Shown here piece after piece: positions 19,372 through 28,089 of a stretch of DNA of 51,119 nucleotides (the first letter of the stretch is position 1; every line of letters starts with the position of its first letter). A model generated the notes under the pieces. The model was not told the origin of the DNA, did not search any database, and worked only from the letters and a program-made list of their open reading frames with translations. This DNA is from an uncultured Bacilli bacterium. Its GTDB lineage: Bacteria; Bacillota_I; Bacilli_A; RF39; UBA660. The stretch covers positions 1-51,119 of the forward strand of contig CANRAF010000007.1 of assembly GCA_947628535.1 (NCBI GenBank), in the 5' to 3' direction. Made by a program: the position numbers and the translations under genes.

Positions 19372-21183
19372 TTATTTTATTATTACACTGGTTCCTATTG
19401 AGGCCTTATTATACAAATAACTTGCAACATTATATGGAAGATTTATACATCCGTGTGAACCATTATATTTATATATAGTTCCTCCAAATTGCCAGCGCCA
19501 TGTAGCATCATGAAGTCCTATTTGATATCCCCTATCTATTAGCATCCAATAATTTACATAACTTCTATAATCAGGCCCTACCAAATAAACTCTTCTTGCT
19601 TTTCCAAGAAGCTTATATGTTCCTTTAGGAGTATCATGTGTTCCTTTTTGTCCTGTTACAACTTTTGATGAAGTAATAAGTTTTCCATTTTTGTAATACC
19701 ACATTTTTTGAGATTTTATTGATATAAGAATATAAGTTGTTTTTGGTTTTTTAACAAATTTAGCAGTATAGGTAAATGATTGAGTTTTATAACGGGTTAT
19801 AACTTTACTTTTACTTATCCTTTTACCATTTGTATACCAACCCTTAAACAGATATCCAGACTTAGGTTTAGCATACATTATATGTTTATGTTTACCTGCA
19901 TTAGTTTTTTGATAATATGATGATACTGTACCACCAGTTCCTGCTTTTATTATAGCAACTCTTTTGGTTTTTCCATAATTATATTTTATATAGGTAGCTG
20001 GATTATTTTTAGCATTTAAAAGCATTAAAGTTTTACTACCAGTAACATATATTTGTTTCATGTTATTGCTATATGCATAAACATATTTTATTTTTGGACT
20101 ATTAACCATATTTAATCTATCTATTTTATTTTTAGATACCGAGATGTATTCAAGTGCTGGGAAGCCATTTATATCAAGTTTTCCATATAAGTTTTTACCA
20201 TTCCAATATATTTTTTTTGCCCTTCCAAGTCCATCACCTATAGAATTTGTATTTTTAGGGAACCATGTTTCTGAAGAACTTGTTTTATAAGATGAATTTA
20301 CTTTTTTACCATTTTTCTTTTTGGCATACGTTTTATTCAAAAATAATGTTATTTTCTTCTTTTCATAAGAACTTGTCAAATATTTAACACTTGTAGAACC
20401 TGGGTAATATGTAAATGCAATATGAGATTTTGATAGAATTTTTACAGACGGATTAAAATATATGTGTTTAAGTTCATCTTTTTGGATAGTGGTATATTTA
20501 ACTCCATCATATATGTTGTAACAATCTGCAAGAGGGTCTATAGTTATCCATTTACCATTTACATAAGCTTGAACCCATCTTGAATTAATAGTAGTTTGAG
20601 TTATATTGCTTCCCCATGTAAGATAATCTTCTCTAGCATTTTTATTATAATAACCTCCTACTTCTCTGGCAGGTATCCCCTCACTTCTAGCAAAAGCAAT
20701 AAGCATAGAAGCATAACCATTACTTCTAGCACGAACTTTTTTATTAATGTCGTATTCATAAGTTAATAGATAATATGGGTTATCGTAGTTTCTTCCTGAA
20801 GAATTTAAAGCATAAATTCTACTTGGTGATGAATAATAATAAAAATTATCAACAATCCAATCATGGAATTTATAAAGTTTTTCTTCATTTGTTAAAGTAG
20901 TATTTCCTTCGAGAATGACATTATCAGCAAAGTTTTGAATTTTAGTTTGTTGCGTCGTTGTAAGAGATTTATAGTTTGTAGCATATAAATCTTTTAGATA
21001 TTTATCTGTATATCTAGCACGGCTAACTGAAGATAGACTAGCAGCACTATTATACATTTGTTGATTTTGAACTTCACGAGATGTAAGAGTTCCATAATTT
21101 TTAGCACTTACTGTTACAGTAGTTAACGCAGTAAAACATAAAAAAAGAGTGAATAAAATTCTAATAAATGTTTTTCTAGCCAT
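19372..21183 (-). CDS. exported L,D-transpeptidase with degenerate transglutaminase-like domain
   Basis: Start chosen at the ATG after GGGAGTG (603 aa). Residues about 1-27 are a signal peptide ending near VSAKN. Residues about 40-220 resemble a transglutaminase-like domain (GIPAREVGGY, then WVQAYVNGKWITIDPLAD), but the catalytic Cys position is Ser154 (RSNGYASM) and the His position is Ser201 (NSRWVQ), so it looks inactive. A middle part has short leucine-rich-like repeats, followed by a Listeria-Bacteroides-type repeat (GYLFKGWYTNGK). The C terminus is a YkuD domain with IGLHD and SHGCINLP (Cys579), which forms 3-3 peptidoglycan cross-links or attaches proteins to the wall. Monocistronic, with its own promoter and terminator. 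Confidence 0.88.
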   Translation of the reverse strand: MARKTFIRILFTLFLCFTALTTVTVSAKNYGTLTSREVQNQQMYNSAASLSSVSRARYTDKYLKDLYATNYKSLTTTQQTKIQNFADNVILEGNTTLTNEEKLYKFHDWIVDNFYYYSSPSRIYALNSSGRNYDNPYYLLTYEYDINKKVRARSNGYASMLIAFARSEGIPAREVGGYYNKNAREDYLTWGSNITQTTINSRWVQAYVNGKWITIDPLADCYNIYDGVKYTTIQKDELKHIYFNPSVKILSKSHIAFTYYPGSTSVKYLTSSYEKKKITLFLNKTYAKKKNGKKVNSSYKTSSSETWFPKNTNSIGDGLGRAKKIYWNGKNLYGKLDINGFPALEYISVSKNKIDRLNMVNSPKIKYVYAYSNNMKQIYVTGSKTLMLLNAKNNPATYIKYNYGKTKRVAIIKAGTGGTVSSYYQKTNAGKHKHIMYAKPKSGYLFKGWYTNGKRISKSKVITRYKTQSFTYTAKFVKKPKTTYILISIKSQKMWYYKNGKLITSSKVVTGQKGTHDTPKGTYKLLGKARRVYLVGPDYRSYVNYWMLIDRGYQIGLHDATWRWQFGGTIYKYNGSHGCINLPYNVASYLYNKASIGTSVIIK

Positions 21184-21222
21184 TTTATCACTCCCTTTAT
21201 TATAGTTATTATATCTATATTT

Positions 21223-21252
21223 ATAATATATTATATTAAGGGTTTTTGTCAA
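21223..21252 (-). promoter_or_regulatory. promoter of the L,D-transpeptidase gene
   Basis: On the minus strand: perfect TTGACA, 18-base spacer, TATTAT. The rest of the interval 21253-21454 shows no gene or further element that I can support. Confidence 0.65.
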
Positions 21253-21454
21253 TTAAAAGTATTTTTCTGTGTAAAATATAGACAAATTTTTATTTATTAT
21301 TCGGTTGTTATTACAAAACAAGTTGAAAACAATTTACTAGCGTCTTCAAATTCAAATGCTATGAAAAATAATCTTTCCCTTTTGAGACATTAATTATATC
21401 AACCAAAAATAAACTAATATATCTCACCATTTGAAAAGAAATTTAGGCATGAAA

Positions 21455-21481
21455 AAAAATAAGTTCAAAGAACTTATTTTT
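21455..21481 (-). terminator. ileS terminator
   Basis: Perfect 12-bp stem AAAAATAAGTTC/GAACTTATTTTT with a 3-base loop overlapping the stop codon, followed by Ts on the minus strand. Confidence 0.85.
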
Positions 21482-24400
21482 CTAGTTTTTGGACATCTAA
21501 ATATACTTCTATATCATTAATATTATATTTATTTTCTAAAGAAGTATCTTTTATTAATTCTACCGCTAAAGTTTCATCTTTTATGTATGATGCAAAATCT
21601 TTTAATACTTCTTCAAAATATTCATCAGAGTTATAGTATAATTTTATTCTATTTTCAATATCAAAATCTTTTTCTTTTCTTAGATTTTGTACTTTTGAAA
21701 CTACTTCCCTTGCTATACCTTCTTTAATTAAATCATCTGTAAGAGTAGTATTTAAAATTATGAAATTATCATTTTCCATTGCTGCTCTCATACCTTCTTT
21801 AGAAGATATTTTGATATCTATTAAATCTTTTGTTACTTCTATATCATCAAACTGTAAGGTAAATCCATTTCTTAAACTATTTATTTCTTTTTCTGTTAAA
21901 TTATTTAAATAGTTTACAAAATCTTTCATTTTACTTCCTAAAACTTTACCTGCTTCTTTGAAGTTTGGTTTTACTATAAAGTTCATATATTTAGATAAAT
22001 CATCTTCAAAGATTATATTTTTGACATTTAATTCTTCTTTTATTAAATCATCTAATCCTTTTAAAATATCTTTAGATTTACCATCTAATATTACTTCACT
22101 TAAAGGTTGTCTAACTTTTATTTTTTCTTCTTCACGAACATTTCTTCCTAAAGAAATTAAATCTCTTACTAAATCCATACGTTTTTCTATATCTTCGTTT
22201 ATTAATTTTTCGTCATATGTTGGATAATCTGAAAGATGAACAGATTTTTCTCCAGTTAAGTTTTGATATATTTCTTCAGAAATAAATGGTGTTATTGGCG
22301 CAATTAACTTAGATAATCCTTTTAATACTTCATAGGTTACATAGTAAACACATTTTTTAGAATTATCAAATTCACTACCCCAGAATCTTTTTCTATTTCT
22401 TCTTATGTACCAATTAGATAAATCTTCTGATGTAAAGTTAGTAAGTTCTTTTACTACTTTGTTAAGATCATACTCATCAAAGTAATTAGTAACGTTTTTA
22501 ACTAATTTATTATATTTAGAAAGTAACCATTTATCTATTTCTTCAAGATCATTATATTCTACTTTGTACTCTCTTGGATCAATTTTATCTATATTAGCAT
22601 AAAGAGCAAAGAATGAATAAGTGTTTTTAAGAGGATTAAAGAATTTAGAGTGAACTTCTTTAAGTCCATTAACATCAAATTTAAGTGGTGTCCAAACTGG
22701 TGATGTATATGGAAGATAAAATCTAACTGTATCAGCACCATATTTTTCCATAGTTGTAAATGGTTCAACAATATTACCTCTTGATTTACTCATTTTTTTA
22801 CCTTCTGCATCTAAAAGTAAATCGTTTACTAAAACGTTTTTATATGGTGATACTCCTTTTACAAATACTGATATTACAAGTAAAGTGTAAAACCATCCTC
22901 TTGTTTGATCTATCCCTTCTGCTATGAAATCTGCAGGAAATTGTGTTTCCCAAAGCTTTTTATTTTCAAATGGATAATGATACTGAGCAAATGGCATTGA
23001 ACCTGAATCGAACCAGCAATCAATAACGTCATCTACTCTAGTCATTTCTTCATTACATTTACTACATTTTAAATGAATATTATCAACATATGGTCTATGA
23101 AGGTCAATATCATCATTAACTTTTTCTACAGCTTTTTCTATTAATTCTTTTCTTGAGCCTATCATTTCTATATGACCACATTTACATCTCCATAATGGAA
23201 GTGGTGTCCCCCAGTATCTATTTCTAGAAATAGCCCAGTCATTTAAATTTTCAAGCCAGTTTCCAAAACGTTTTTCTCCAACATAAGATGGGTACCAATT
23301 TACTGTTTTATTTGCTTCAATTATCTTATCTTTTATTTTTGTTACTTCAAGATAAAAACTTGGTTTTGAATAATAGATAAGTGGTGTTGAGCATCTCCAA
23401 CAATGAGGATAATTATGTACTATTCTTTGTTTTTTAAATAGTTTATCTTCTTTCTTTAAGTATTCTATTACTTCTTTATCAGCCTCAAAAACATTCATGC
23501 CTTTCCATAATCCTTCTTTATAGCATCCATCTTCTCCTACAGGGTTAAGGTATGGAAGGTCATATTTTTTACCAACTTTGGCATCATCTTCCCCAAAAGC
23601 AGGTGCTAAATGAACAATACCTGTACCATCTTCCATAGTTACGTATTCATCACAGGTTACATAGAAAGCTTTCTTTGAAACATCTAATCCTTTTATTAGT
23701 TGTTCGTATTCTACACCCTCTAAATCTTTACCTTTATAAGTTTCAAGAATTTTGATATCGTCTCCGAGAACTTTATTGGCTAGTTTTTTAGCAATAATAA
23801 ATTTATAACCCATTGATTCTACTTTTACATATTCTTCATTTGGATTAACACATAAAGCAACATTAGCAATTAGAGTCCATGGAGTTGTAGTCCATACTAA
23901 GAAATAAACGTCTTCGCCTTTCTTTTTCATTGTTACTGTTACTGTATCTACGCTTACTTCTTTATATCCTTGGGCAACTTCATGTGATGCAAGTCCAGTT
24001 CCACATCTTGGACAGTAAGGTACTATTTTATGTCCTTCATAGAAAAGTCCTTCATCAAAGAATTTCTTTAAAATCCACCATTCTGTTTCTATATAATTAT
24101 TATCATAAGTTACATAAGGATGGTCAAGATCTATAAACTGTCCCATTTTTACTGTTAAATCGCTAAATGCTTTTTCATTTTTCCAAACACTTTCACGGCA
24201 CTTTTTATTAAATTCTTCAATACCATATTTTTCAATATCACCTTTGTTTTTAAAACCAAGTTCTTTTTCGACTGCAAGTTCTACAGGAAGTCCATGGGTA
24301 TCCCAACCTACTTTTCTTATTACTTTGCGTCCTTTCATAACTTGATATTTACAAATTGAATCTTTAATAAATTTAGCGACCATATGGTGAAGTCCTGGAA

Positions 24401-24548
24401 AGCCATTGGCAGTTGCAGGTCCATCATAAAAAACATAGTAATCTTTTCTATTTTCTATACTTTTTTCTAAGATATTTTCATCTTTCCAATATTTAGAAAA
24501 CTTACTTTCAATTTTACTAGGGTCTCCTTTTTCTAATTGTTTAAACAT
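21474..24548 (-). CDS. ileS: isoleucyl-tRNA synthetase, type 2 (IleRS2), with GXHH signature
   Basis: Charges tRNA-Ile. 1024 aa, starting after GAAGGAGG. The sequence is of the eukaryote-like IleRS2 class (the class of plasmid MupA, which also has 1024 aa), with YDGPATANGFP at the active site, KMSKS at residues 585-589, editing domain with VWTTTPWTL and a long C-terminal part. The class I HIGH signature is GLHH at residues 52-55, in the place where HxGH is expected; the first and third positions are swapped. This GXHH form has been described in a subset of IleRS2 and linked to mupirocin hyper-resistance. It appears to be the housekeeping gene: it has an Ile T-box and lies in the conserved sepF-divIVA-ileS neighbourhood. 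I see no second ileS in the window. Confidence 0.95.
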   Translation of the reverse strand: MFKQLEKGDPSKIESKFSKYWKDENILEKSIENRKDYYVFYDGPATANGFPGLHHMVAKFIKDSICKYQVMKGRKVIRKVGWDTHGLPVELAVEKELGFKNKGDIEKYGIEEFNKKCRESVWKNEKAFSDLTVKMGQFIDLDHPYVTYDNNYIETEWWILKKFFDEGLFYEGHKIVPYCPRCGTGLASHEVAQGYKEVSVDTVTVTMKKKGEDVYFLVWTTTPWTLIANVALCVNPNEEYVKVESMGYKFIIAKKLANKVLGDDIKILETYKGKDLEGVEYEQLIKGLDVSKKAFYVTCDEYVTMEDGTGIVHLAPAFGEDDAKVGKKYDLPYLNPVGEDGCYKEGLWKGMNVFEADKEVIEYLKKEDKLFKKQRIVHNYPHCWRCSTPLIYYSKPSFYLEVTKIKDKIIEANKTVNWYPSYVGEKRFGNWLENLNDWAISRNRYWGTPLPLWRCKCGHIEMIGSRKELIEKAVEKVNDDIDLHRPYVDNIHLKCSKCNEEMTRVDDVIDCWFDSGSMPFAQYHYPFENKKLWETQFPADFIAEGIDQTRGWFYTLLVISVFVKGVSPYKNVLVNDLLLDAEGKKMSKSRGNIVEPFTTMEKYGADTVRFYLPYTSPVWTPLKFDVNGLKEVHSKFFNPLKNTYSFFALYANIDKIDPREYKVEYNDLEEIDKWLLSKYNKLVKNVTNYFDEYDLNKVVKELTNFTSEDLSNWYIRRNRKRFWGSEFDNSKKCVYYVTYEVLKGLSKLIAPITPFISEEIYQNLTGEKSVHLSDYPTYDEKLINEDIEKRMDLVRDLISLGRNVREEEKIKVRQPLSEVILDGKSKDILKGLDDLIKEELNVKNIIFEDDLSKYMNFIVKPNFKEAGKVLGSKMKDFVNYLNNLTEKEINSLRNGFTLQFDDIEVTKDLIDIKISSKEGMRAAMENDNFIILNTTLTDDLIKEGIAREVVSKVQNLRKEKDFDIENRIKLYYNSDEYFEEVLKDFASYIKDETLAVELIKDTSLENKYNINDIEVYLDVQKLEK
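24384..24395 (-). other. ileS: swapped HIGH motif (GLHH) in IleRS
   Basis: Codons for Gly-Leu-His-His where class I synthetases carry HxGH. Context NGFPGLHHMVAKF fixes the alignment. Confidence 0.9.
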
Positions 24549-24562
24549 ATTATTCCTCCTTC

Positions 24563-24764
24563 AAAATAAAAAGATGGAACCAAAGGACGAGATAAACCCG
24601 CGGTACCACCTTATTTTACTATAATTAGTCTTATTTGCGATAACGAGCATACCGTTTTTATTTTTGATAAAAAACATCAGAAGTGATCTAAAATATATTT
24701 GTTTAACTAGCTCTCACCATACCTAGCTCGCTTATAAATTTCTATATTTCCGTCTTCATCATTT
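24563..24764 (-). promoter_or_regulatory. T-box riboswitch, isoleucine specific, in the ileS leader
   Basis: The minus strand holds the conserved AAGGTGGTACCGCGGG box. GGTGGTACC can instead pair with GGTTCCATC just before TTTTTATTTT, giving the competing terminator. Upstream is a Stem I region (GATGAAGACGG with GGTGAGAGC). The Ile codon ATC at 24685-24687 in AGATCACTTC is the likely specifier. Uncharged tRNA-Ile would stabilise the antiterminator and turn on ileS. Confidence 0.93.
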
Positions 24765-24776
24765 GCTTTTTTATGT

Positions 24777-24805
24777 ATGATAACACATCTTATTTTTATG
24801 TGCAA
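24777..24805 (-). promoter_or_regulatory. probable promoter of the ileS T-box leader
   Basis: On the minus strand TTGCAC, 17 bases, TATCAT with an upstream TG (extended -10). The -35 is weak. It lies just after the divIVA stop and before Stem I. Confidence 0.5.
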
Positions 24806-24810
24806 GTATT

Positions 24811-25233
24811 TTAAAGAATTTCTATATCTTCAATTATTTCTAATTGTTCCATTAAAGCATTTTTTGCTTTCTTCTTATACATTTTTATACTTTGGTTTAG
24901 ACGCTCTCTTTCATTTTGCATTTTTTCACTTTTTATTAAAGCATCATTTACTATACTACTTGCATTTTCTTTTGCCTCTCTTATTATTAATTGTGCTTCA
25001 TATTTAGCATTTGCTTTTATTTCTTCAGTAGTATTTTGAATTTGATTTTGAATATATAAATATGAGTTTTCTAATTTTTTTAATCGTTCGTTTTCTAAAC
25101 GAAGAGCATCTATTTCTTCTTTTTGTTTCTTTATTGTAATGATATTCTCTTCTGTCTTTTTTATGACATAATCTACAAACTCATTAACTTCTTCTTTTTT
25201 ATATCCATTTGGATCATTTACGAAGTTGTTCAT
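24811..25233 (-). CDS. divIVA: DivIVA family septum/pole placement protein
   Basis: The N-terminal membrane-curvature motif region reads NNFVNDPNGYKKEEVNEFVDYV, typical of DivIVA, followed by a long coiled coil to the C terminus. 140 aa from the ATG at 25233 (GAGGTG upstream overlaps the track's GTG). It binds curved membrane at septa and poles and recruits division or wall-growth factors. Directly downstream of sepF and upstream of ileS, the same order as in Bacillus apart from the lost ylmG-ylmH. Confidence 0.9.
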   Translation of the reverse strand: MNNFVNDPNGYKKEEVNEFVDYVIKKTEENIITIKKQKEEIDALRLENERLKKLENSYLYIQNQIQNTTEEIKANAKYEAQLIIREAKENASSIVNDALIKSEKMQNERERLNQSIKMYKKKAKNALMEQLEIIEDIEIL

Positions 25234-25252
25234 AAATACCACCTCTTAAATA

Positions 25253-25666
25253 TTACCAGTCAAATTCACTTTCTTCTTGTTTTTTTGTTTGTTTACCTTG
25301 CCCTTTTTCGTCTCCAGATATTTTTCCTTCAACATTTACATTGTTTGGAGTACATAGAAAAATACCATTTCCTAATTTTTGTAAATCTCCTCCAATTGCA
25401 TAAACAGAACCACTTAAAAAGTCCACTATTCTCTTGGCAATTTCAGGTGTTACTCTTTTTAAATTTACAACTACTGTATTTCTTGATTTTAAATAATCTG
25501 CAATTGTTTGTGCTTCAGAAAATGCACGTGGTTCAAGAAGAATCATTTTATTTCCATCCTTATTTACTTGTTTAAATGTATCTTTGTAATATTCGTCATC
25601 ACTTGTTTCAACTACAGCATTTTCGTCTTCTCCAATAAATTTTTGAATTTTTTCTTTAAAAGCCAT
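25253..25666 (-). CDS. sepF: cell division protein SepF
   Basis: FtsZ-bundling and membrane-tethering protein. N-terminal amphipathic helix ([12 protein letters not shown]), acidic linker, then the conserved core [19 protein letters not shown] and [29 protein letters not shown]-like segment. 137 aa. The C-terminal tail is longer and Gln/Lys/Glu rich. Strong GGAGG site. Next to divIVA, as in Bacillus. Confidence 0.95.
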   Translation of the reverse strand: MAFKEKIQKFIGEDENAVVETSDDEYYKDTFKQVNKDGNKMILLEPRAFSEAQTIADYLKSRNTVVVNLKRVTPEIAKRIVDFLSGSVYAIGGDLQKLGNGIFLCTPNNVNVEGKISGDEKGQGKQTKKQEESEFDW

Positions 25667-25680
25667 TTTATGTTCCTCCT

Positions 25681-26130
25681 TTAATTTCCTAATTCTACTT
25701 TTTCAAGTTCATAATGATCTATTTGATCTATAACATTATCATCAACTAATGATAAGGCTTTAAATTTATAAGTTTTGCCTTTTTCTATACTATTTAAACC
25801 TGCTACTGCTTTACCTAAAAGTTTATTTTTTTTGTCATAAAGATTAAATGTAATTACAGTAAAATCTTTATCTTTTTGAGCAGTTATACTTCCAATTATA
25901 TAATAGGCTCTTTTATTACTTGGATTAAAACCATCTACAGTATAAGATGGATCATACTCTTCTATTTTACCATAATGATCCTCTGCAATAGTATAATCTT
26001 CATATACTAATTTTTTATCTTTAAGAGACATAAAGACCATACAAAGGCCAAACAAAATTATTATTATTGCTATTATTATCAAAGCTATCATTACTTTTTT
26101 TTTGCTTGACTCTTTTTTTATCTTTTTCAT
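25681..26130 (-). CDS. FxLYD-domain membrane protein
   Basis: Start at the ATG at 26130 with GGGGTG six bases upstream. Lysine-rich N terminus, one hydrophobic helix at about residues 13-35, then an extracytoplasmic immunoglobulin-like domain containing [15 protein letters not shown] and KFKAL, the FxLYD pattern of Gram-positive surface proteins. 149 aa. 14 bases upstream of sepF, so likely co-transcribed with division genes. Function unknown. Confidence 0.75.
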   Translation of the reverse strand: MKKIKKESSKKKVMIALIIIAIIIILFGLCMVFMSLKDKKLVYEDYTIAEDHYGKIEEYDPSYTVDGFNPSNKRAYYIIGSITAQKDKDFTVITFNLYDKKNKLLGKAVAGLNSIEKGKTYKFKALSLVDDNVIDQIDHYELEKVELGN

Positions 26131-26236
26131 TTTGTTCACCCCATTTATCTTTTTAGGACATAATAAAAGTATGATATCTTATATATTTATAGTTTATCAT
26201 ACTTTTTTTTTATCTTCAATAAAAATATTATATTTT

Positions 26237-26686
26237 TTATTCCTTATTTTCTTGTTGACGCATAGGATATTTCTTTTTTTCTTCCATCATATATTCAGTT
26301 ACTTTTGTTTCTATTTCATCAAGACTTCTTTTGCTTAAATTACTTACATATACTATTTCTTTAATAGTATCTATTTTTACTTTACCCCAAACAAGTCCTG
26401 AAATTACTGTTAAATCGTTAAACATATCTGGTGTTATAGAATATAGAAAATATCCAAAAAGTACTCTATCACTTGCTATTAAAAGTCTTTTATTTGTTAT
26501 TACAAATACTGAAGTAGATACAATATCATAAAAGCTATTATTTCTTTGTCCAACGAAAACGTATTTTACATCTTCCTCTGGGTTTAGATGTTCTTCTATT
26601 CTTTTACAGTGCTTTTTTATTCTCCAGGCAACTGTCATTGGATATTTAAATTTAAATCTTTTAGCTTCTTGATAAACGTTTTTCAC
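26237..26686 (-). CDS. YokE-like bacterial PH-domain protein
   Basis: GTG start overlapping the TAG of the upstream gene by one base (TAGTG), with AAGGTG as ribosome site; clear translational coupling. The core VFVITNKRLLIAS followed by KVKIDTIKEIVYV is the pattern of bacterial PH-like (bPH/YokE) domains. No membrane segment; a charged C-terminal tail. Role unknown; the coupling to a membrane thioredoxin-like protein is the only clue. Confidence 0.7.
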   Translation of the reverse strand: MKNVYQEAKRFKFKYPMTVAWRIKKHCKRIEEHLNPEEDVKYVFVGQRNNSFYDIVSTSVFVITNKRLLIASDRVLFGYFLYSITPDMFNDLTVISGLVWGKVKIDTIKEIVYVSNLSKRSLDEIETKVTEYMMEEKKKYPMRQQENKE

Positions 26687-27390
26687 TATATCACCTTATT
26701 TTCTTTTAAGAATGATATGAGTTCATCTGCAGGTACATAACCATTTAATTCTGCAATTCTCTTACCATCTTTATATAGTAAGTTAAGTGGTGTCCCCCAT
26801 TCATTTTTAGTCATATAATCATCTGTTGCTATAAGTTCGTTATATTCATCTTCTGTAAGTGAACTGATATCAATATAATAAATAGTAAAATCATTAGTTT
26901 TTAAAGCTTCTTTAATAGCTTCTTTAAATTGTGTACAATAACTACATGTTTCACTACCTATAAACATAAAGTTGTATCCTTTACTTTTTATAATTTCTTT
27001 GTATTCAGAAAGACTTATTGTAAGATATGTTCTACCAATTATTCCTTCTGATTGTAAACTTCTTTCAAATTTATATGATGTTAAATCTCCAGAATATTTA
27101 TATACTACTTTTCCATCTTTATATTCATAGAAAGTATTTTCTTTTAAACCTTCTACTTTATCAGTAGATTCTAGGATTCCAACTTCAACACCATAATCTT
27201 TAAATACATCATTTAATGCTTCTTTAGAATCCTTATCTCCATAATAAATGAAGCCAGAACCTGAACTTATTTCATTATATTCATCCATATCGATTACTCT
27301 AATTTTTTCTTTTCCTGTTACTAGGAATGCTAAAACAAATACACCTATTACTATAGCGGCAATAATAACTATTTTTAAATATTTATTCAT
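26686..27390 (-). CDS. membrane-anchored thioredoxin-like protein
   Basis: Residues about 5-25 are a hydrophobic anchor. Residues about 35-120 look like a thioredoxin-like domain that has lost its cysteines (GFIYYGDKDSKEALNDVF). Residues about 125-234 are a second thioredoxin fold with the active site ETCSYCTQF (CxxC) and the cis-Pro in WGTPLNLLYKDGK. The layout resembles bacteriocin-accessory or thiol-disulfide surface proteins. Strong AGGAGG site. First gene of the run leading to sepF and divIVA. Extracytoplasmic disulfide exchange is inferred. Confidence 0.78.
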   Translation of the reverse strand: MNKYLKIVIIAAIVIGVFVLAFLVTGKEKIRVIDMDEYNEISSGSGFIYYGDKDSKEALNDVFKDYGVEVGILESTDKVEGLKENTFYEYKDGKVVYKYSGDLTSYKFERSLQSEGIIGRTYLTISLSEYKEIIKSKGYNFMFIGSETCSYCTQFKEAIKEALKTNDFTIYYIDISSLTEDEYNELIATDDYMTKNEWGTPLNLLYKDGKRIAELNGYVPADELISFLKENKVI

Positions 27391-27521
27391 ATTTTTCCTC
27401 CTAATTCATATTTATATTTTAATTTTAACACATATTTTATATTTTAGTAAATATTTTAAGCCTTTAATTTGACAATTTTTTTATTTTATAGTAACGTATA
27501 TCGAACAAGGAGATGAATTAT

Positions 27522-28040
27522 ATGCCTTATCCATGGGAATGTTTAGATTGTATCTATATTAATTTTAACGATAATAAATATGGAGATTATTACTGTCAGT
27601 ACAATCATTATTATGTGGCAGCTGCTAGTCCTAGTTGTAGCCATTTTAGAAAAAGAAATTCTTATATAACTACTGAAGCTTGTAATATATTAGGGTTTGA
27701 TGAAAACTGTTATTATTTAAAATCTTTGATGAATTTTAGAGAAAATTATATGGCACAAGATGAAAGTAAAAAGCAAATTTTAGAGGATTATGATCTTATT
27801 GGACCTGTTATAGCAGAAAAACTTAGAAAAGATGATAATAAAGAAAAAATTGCAGAAATTATGATTGTATGGTATATAAAACCTACTATCGTTTCAATTG
27901 AAAACGAAGAATATGATATGGCTATAAATAAATATAGTGAAATGGTAGATGATTTAATGGAGCATTATAACCTTGACAGAGAAACTATTATTAATGGCAA
28001 AAGTGAAAAATCTAACTTTGCAAAACAAAGGGTAAGATAA
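27522..28040 (+). CDS. Cys-rich protein with CFI-box-like C-terminal region
   Basis: I choose the second ATG (27522); AAGGAG is nine bases before it and abuts the first one. The N-terminal 45 residues hold CLDC, YYCQY and SCSHF, a plausible four-Cys metal site. The remainder (ACNILGFDENCYYLKSL then NFRENYM and LIGPVIAEKLR) recalls the CFI-box C-terminal domain, although the CFI triplet itself is changed. A TTGACA at 27469 may be its -35 but the -10 is unclear. It is transcribed opposite to its neighbours and ends in a bidirectional terminator. Function unknown. Confidence 0.7.
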   Translation: MPYPWECLDCIYINFNDNKYGDYYCQYNHYYVAAASPSCSHFRKRNSYITTEACNILGFDENCYYLKSLMNFRENYMAQDESKKQILEDYDLIGPVIAEKLRKDDNKEKIAEIMIVWYIKPTIVSIENEEYDMAINKYSEMVDDLMEHYNLDRETIINGKSEKSNFAKQRVR

Positions 28041-28080
28041 AAAGAGATGAATAACTAAATTAATTATTCATTTCTTTTTT
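28041..28080. terminator. bidirectional terminator between the Cys-rich gene and rluD
   Basis: Stem AAAGAGATGAATAA/TTATTCATTTCTTT with loop of about 9 bases and a long T run, between convergent genes. Confidence 0.8.
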
Positions 28081-28089
28081 TATATTTTT

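Noticed and set aside
24777-25575. Plus-strand ORFs opposite divIVA and sepF
   Set aside because: Antisense shadows rich in Leu, Phe and His with no ribosome site.
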